Assembly (NCBI GenBank): GCA_002813285.1
Contig: PHTZ01000001.1
Coordinates: 2,665,501-2,729,500, forward strand
Direction: 5' to 3'
Source: Flavobacteriaceae bacterium MAR_2009_75
GTDB lineage: Bacteria; Bacteroidota; Bacteroidia; Flavobacteriales; Flavobacteriaceae
DNA: 64,000 bases
Part shown: positions 63,926-64,000 of the stretch, in pieces
How the letters are laid out: each line of letters opens with the position of its first letter
Numbering within the stretch: the first letter of the stretch is position 1
Program-made: the position numbers and the translations under genes
Notes under the pieces: generated by a model
What the model was told of the DNA's origin: nothing
Databases searched by the model: none
What the model saw: the letters and a program-made list of their open reading frames with translations, nothing else

Positions 63926-64000
63926 GGCTCGTTATAATGGTACTTTCAAGCGTGTTTTTTTATGAATATGTTAATTGAGGATGATGTGAAATGGTAGATT

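Overview
The window looks like a carbohydrate-degrading region of a Bacteroidota genome, most likely a marine member of the Flavobacteriaceae. The evidence is AT-rich DNA, three SusC-type receptors (one cut by the window edge) and two SusD lipoproteins, a hybrid two-component system, many lipoprotein and Sec signal peptides, several TAnnTTTG-type -7 boxes, and no Shine-Dalgarno sequence that decides a start. I see no RNA genes, CRISPR arrays or insertion sequences. Genus cannot be read from the sequence.

Layout. (1) 1-12080, pectin locus 1: a truncated susC on the minus strand, divergent from a long plus-strand operon of DUF4861 lipoprotein, GH105 unsaturated uronyl hydrolase, GntP permease, galactarate dehydratase (garD), 5-dehydro-4-deoxyglucarate dehydratase (kdgD), pectin methylesterase (CE8), rhamnogalacturonan acetylesterase (CE12), a frameshifted GH28 and a secreted esterase. 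(2) 12163-19821: a minus-strand pair (apiosidase-like TIM-barrel protein and a DUF1593 nucleoside-hydrolase-like lipoprotein), then two more DUF1593 proteins and a PL1 pectate lyase on the plus strand. (3) 20109-29776: a compact sugar-catabolic operon of DeoR regulator, fucose/arabinose-isomerase-fold enzyme, split transketolase, RbsB-like binding lipoprotein, DUF2291 protein, RbsA, RbsC and an FGGY kinase. This gene set fits isomerisation, phosphorylation and transketolase cleavage of a pentose or branched sugar. D-apiose is my leading guess, not a demonstrated substrate. (4) 30092-39269: a second susCD pair, an oxidoreductase, a YjlB-like cupin and a CBM9/DUF5916 protein. (5) 39287-41741: a GH28 polygalacturonase (minus) and a secreted bicupin (plus). 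(6) 41750-63803, glucuronoarabinoxylan locus: GH67 alpha-glucuronidase, GH51 arabinofuranosidase and a SASA/CE20-like acetyl esterase in one minus-strand operon; a hybrid two-component regulator; GH10 xylanase, GPH-family transporter and cytosolic GH43 in a plus-strand operon; a large FG-GAP/UnbV lipoprotein; and a third susCD pair.

How the genes work together. Secreted CE8, CE12, PL1, GH28 and GH105 enzymes would de-esterify and cut homogalacturonan and rhamnogalacturonan. GarD and KdgD would take galactarate to 2-oxoglutarate semialdehyde. The isomerase-transketolase-kinase operon would consume a side-chain sugar. In the xylan locus GH10 cuts the backbone, GH67 and GH51 remove glucuronate and arabinose, the SASA protein removes acetate, and the GPH carrier with GH43 handles short oligosaccharides in the cytosol.

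Regulatory structure: near-identical palindromes of the form GTAATCGATTRC lie against -7-like boxes before the truncated susC, the DUF4861 operon and the distant GH28 at 40723, suggesting one LacI-type regulon. A different shared element (GTGC, 8-10 nt, GCAACATAC in gene orientation) lies upstream of both the GH67 operon and the xylan-side susC and may be the target of the hybrid regulator.
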